DNA of 64,000 bases from assembly GCF_014638845.1 (NCBI RefSeq), contig NZ_BMFP01000001.1:581337-645336 (forward strand). The letters are read 5' to 3'. The translations under genes and the position numbers were made by a program. The stretch comes from Pontibacter amylolyticus (GTDB taxonomy: Bacteria; Bacteroidota; Bacteroidia; Cytophagales; Hymenobacteraceae). The notes under the pieces were generated by a model. The model was given only the letters and a program-made list of their open reading frames with translations, was not told the DNA's origin and did no database searches. Positions 62,065 to 64,000 of this stretch are shown here, one piece after another (within the stretch, counting starts at the first letter, position 1; the number at the start of each line of letters is the position of its first letter).

Positions 62065-64000
62065 ATGCGTGTAAGAGAAGAGAGAAAACCTGAAAAAACG
62101 ACCCTATCACCAGACAAAACCCAGGACTGGCATAGCCTTGACGCCCGGGAGGCGCTCCAACTTTTACAGGTTGACCAGAAAAAGGGCTTAACACAAGAAG
62201 AAGCCGCCAGGCGGCAGGAAGCCTACGGCAGCAACGTGATGACGCAGCAGAAAAAGCAGAGCGCCCTGGTGCTGTTTCTGCTGCAGTTTCACCAGCCGCT
62301 CATCTACATTCTGCTGGCCGCCACCGTCGTCACGCTGCTACTGGGCGAGTACATCGACTCGAGCGTTATTTTCGGGGTTGTCCTGATCAACTCCATCATC
62401 GGCTACATACAGGAGTCAAAGGCCCTGGCCGCCATCGACGCCTTGTCCAAAAGCATGACCGCGAAAGCCACTGTGCTACGCGGGGGCAGTAAACAACATA
62501 TCGATGCCTCGGAGCTGGTGCCTGGCGACATTGTGCTGCTGCAGTCCGGCGACAAGTTTCCGGCGGATGTGCGGCTGGTGCAGGCCCGCGACCTGAAGGT
62601 GGACGAATCGGCACTGACCGGGGAGTCGGTGGCAGTGGAAAAGCATTCGGAGCCTGTGGCCGCAGACGATGTGCTGGGCGACCGCTTTTCGATGGGGTTC
62701 GCCTCCACGGCAGTGACCTACGGGCAGGCAACCGGGTTGGTGGTGGCCACCGGCGACAAGACCGAGGTGGGCAAAATACAGGAATCCATCTCAGGCGCGC
62801 AGAACCTGGACACGCCTCTTACCATCAAAATAAAGGAATTCAGCAACCTGCTCCTATGGGTTATTCTTGGGCTGTGCGTCGTGCTTTTCGTGGTGGAGTA
62901 CCTGCGGGGGGCGGACGCGTCTGACACGTTTATGCTGGCGGTAGCCCTGGCAGTGGGCGCTATACCGGAAGGATTGCCCGTGGCGGTTACCATCATGCTG
63001 GCGCTGGGGGTCTCTAAAATGGCCAAACGCCGCGCCATCATCCGCAAGCTGGTAGCCGTGGAAACCCTGGGCAGCACCAACGTCATCTGCTCCGACAAAA
63101 CCGGTACGCTCACCGAAAACCAGATGACCGTGCAGCAGATCGCAGCCGGAGGTGAGCAGTACACCACGACCGGACTGGGTTACCGACCGGAAGGCGAAAT
63201 TCAGCGGGAGGAAAGACAGGCGGACCTGCGCCACAACAAAGCCCTGGAGCAGTGCCTGAAAGCCGGTTTGCTGTGCAACGACAGTACCCTGAAAGAAAAG
63301 AACGGACAGTGGTTGATAGAAGGCGACCCAACCGAAGGGGCATTGGAAGTTGTTGCCCGAAAAGCCGGACTTGAGAAGCGAACGTTGGAGGAGCAGCAGC
63401 CTCGTCAGGACACCATCCCGTTTGAGTCGGAATACCAGTACATGGCCACGCTACACGGCGGCGACAGACCCCTCATTTACCTCAAAGGCTCTGTAGAAGC
63501 CGTGCTGGAGCGCAGCAGCAAAGCCCTGCTGCCAGACGGCGAACCGGGCGAGCTCGACAAGGAGCATATCGAAAAGCAAGTGGAGCAAATGGCCGGCGAG
63601 GGCCTGCGCGTACTCGCTTTCGCCATGCTGGGGGCGACCGAAGGCCAGACGCAGATCGACCACAAACACACCAGTTCCGACCTCATATTCCTGGGCCTGC
63701 AGGGCATGATCGACCCACCCCGCCAGGAAGCAATGGAGGCTGTGGCCCTTTGCCAGCGCGCAGGTATAGACGTGAAAATGATTACGGGTGACCATGCCGT
63801 GACGGCCGCAGCCATTGCGAGCCAGATTGGGTTGAGAGGCCGCCAGGAAAATGGCCAGCTGGTGGCCGTAACCGGCAAGCAGCTGCAACAGATCGGTGAC
63901 CAGGAATTGCCCGACCTCGTCGAGAAGACCGCCGTATTTGCCCGTGTGGCACCTGAGCAGAAACTGCGACTGGTCAAAGCACTGCAGTCGCGCAGCAAGG
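62065..64000 (+). CDS. P-type cation-transporting ATPase (P2-like), 3' end cut off by window
   Basis: Open from the ATG at 62065 to the window end (645 codons and one base). N-terminal cation-ATPase domain (LQVDQKKGLTQEEAARRQ), paired membrane helices at about 70-115, actuator TGE (ALTGES) near 180, then PEGLP in helix 4, phospho-acceptor Asp344 in SDKTGTLTEN, nucleotide-binding KGSVEAV and the MITGDHAVTAAAIA motif. Order and helix 4 PEGLP fit calcium or other P2-type pumps. The hinge and last helices lie beyond the window. Confidence 0.93.
   Translation, partial: MRVREERKPEKTTLSPDKTQDWHSLDAREALQLLQVDQKKGLTQEEAARRQEAYGSNVMTQQKKQSALVLFLLQFHQPLIYILLAATVVTLLLGEYIDSSVIFGVVLINSIIGYIQESKALAAIDALSKSMTAKATVLRGGSKQHIDASELVPGDIVLLQSGDKFPADVRLVQARDLKVDESALTGESVAVEKHSEPVAADDVLGDRFSMGFASTAVTYGQATGLVVATGDKTEVGKIQESISGAQNLDTPLTIKIKEFSNLLLWVILGLCVVLFVVEYLRGADASDTFMLAVALAVGAIPEGLPVAVTIMLALGVSKMAKRRAIIRKLVAVETLGSTNVICSDKTGTLTENQMTVQQIAAGGEQYTTTGLGYRPEGEIQREERQADLRHNKALEQCLKAGLLCNDSTLKEKNGQWLIEGDPTEGALEVVARKAGLEKRTLEEQQPRQDTIPFESEYQYMATLHGGDRPLIYLKGSVEAVLERSSKALLPDGEPGELDKEHIEKQVEQMAGEGLRVLAFAMLGATEGQTQIDHKHTSSDLIFLGLQGMIDPPRQEAMEAVALCQRAGIDVKMITGDHAVTAAAIASQIGLRGRQENGQLVAVTGKQLQQIGDQELPDLVEKTAVFARVAPEQKLRLVKALQSRSK

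Overview
The window looks like chromosomal DNA of a Bacteroidota bacterium, most likely the Hymenobacteraceae (a Pontibacter-like organism). The reasons are a SusC/SusD pair, a type IX secretion C-terminal domain on a large PKD protein, many lipoproteins with short lipoboxes, an exact Bacteroidota-type promoter (TTG then TAnnTTTG), few Shine-Dalgarno sequences, and typical families (DUF3616, DUF6152/DUF6644, bestrophin-like DUF4239, VLRF1). Genus assignment is inference. No tRNA, rRNA, CRISPR array or recognisable insertion sequence was found.

Layout. 1-13.9 kb: end of an acyl-CoA ligase, a CBM48 protein, an MFS permease, an AgcS symporter, a short DUF559 endonuclease gene inside an inverted-repeat element, the HrpB helicase, a T9SS cargo protein, a membrane-anchored AraC regulator and a secreted esterase. 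13.95-18.65 kb: a visibly AT-rich four-gene operon on the minus strand (C5 cytosine methyltransferase, HD hydrolase, ORC/Cdc6-like ATPase, unknown 299-codon-class protein) that looks like an acquired conflict or defence system. It is bracketed by a broken copy of the hrpB 5' end on the left and a broken copy of the truA 5' end on the right; the intact genes lie further out on each side. 18.7-35.7 kb: ASCH protein, intact truA, DUF3616, lipoproteins, an ArsR/AHSA1 pair, peptidase, cytochrome c, histidine kinase, a lipoprotein gene broken by an in-frame stop, DUF4239 protein, hydrolase and penicillin acylase. 36-51 kb: MsbA-like ABC exporter, S41 peptidase, DinB protein, a strongly disordered protein, a four-PAS kinase, a VLRF1 release-factor-like protein, a zinc alcohol dehydrogenase and a short UvrA-like ATPase. 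51-64 kb: GAF protein, anmK-susC-susD operon, a MacAB-like ABC efflux operon, an SDR and the start of a P-type ATPase that runs off the window.

Three layers of repeated DNA overlie the genes. (1) The 7-mer CTATACC/GGTATAG, about 85 copies by hand count in both orientations, in genes and between them, but none in the AT-rich island. (2) A 26-bp element TCCCCTTGAGGGGA-n4-AGGGGTGT, six copies, two of them framing the DUF559 gene in inverted orientation and two more framing only a short spacer. (3) An intergenic element with 17-bp inverted ends (GCGAGTTTGCAGCTCGT and relatives). The best candidates for undescribed biology are the methyltransferase/HD/ORC-like operon and the DUF559 gene with its inverted-repeat family.
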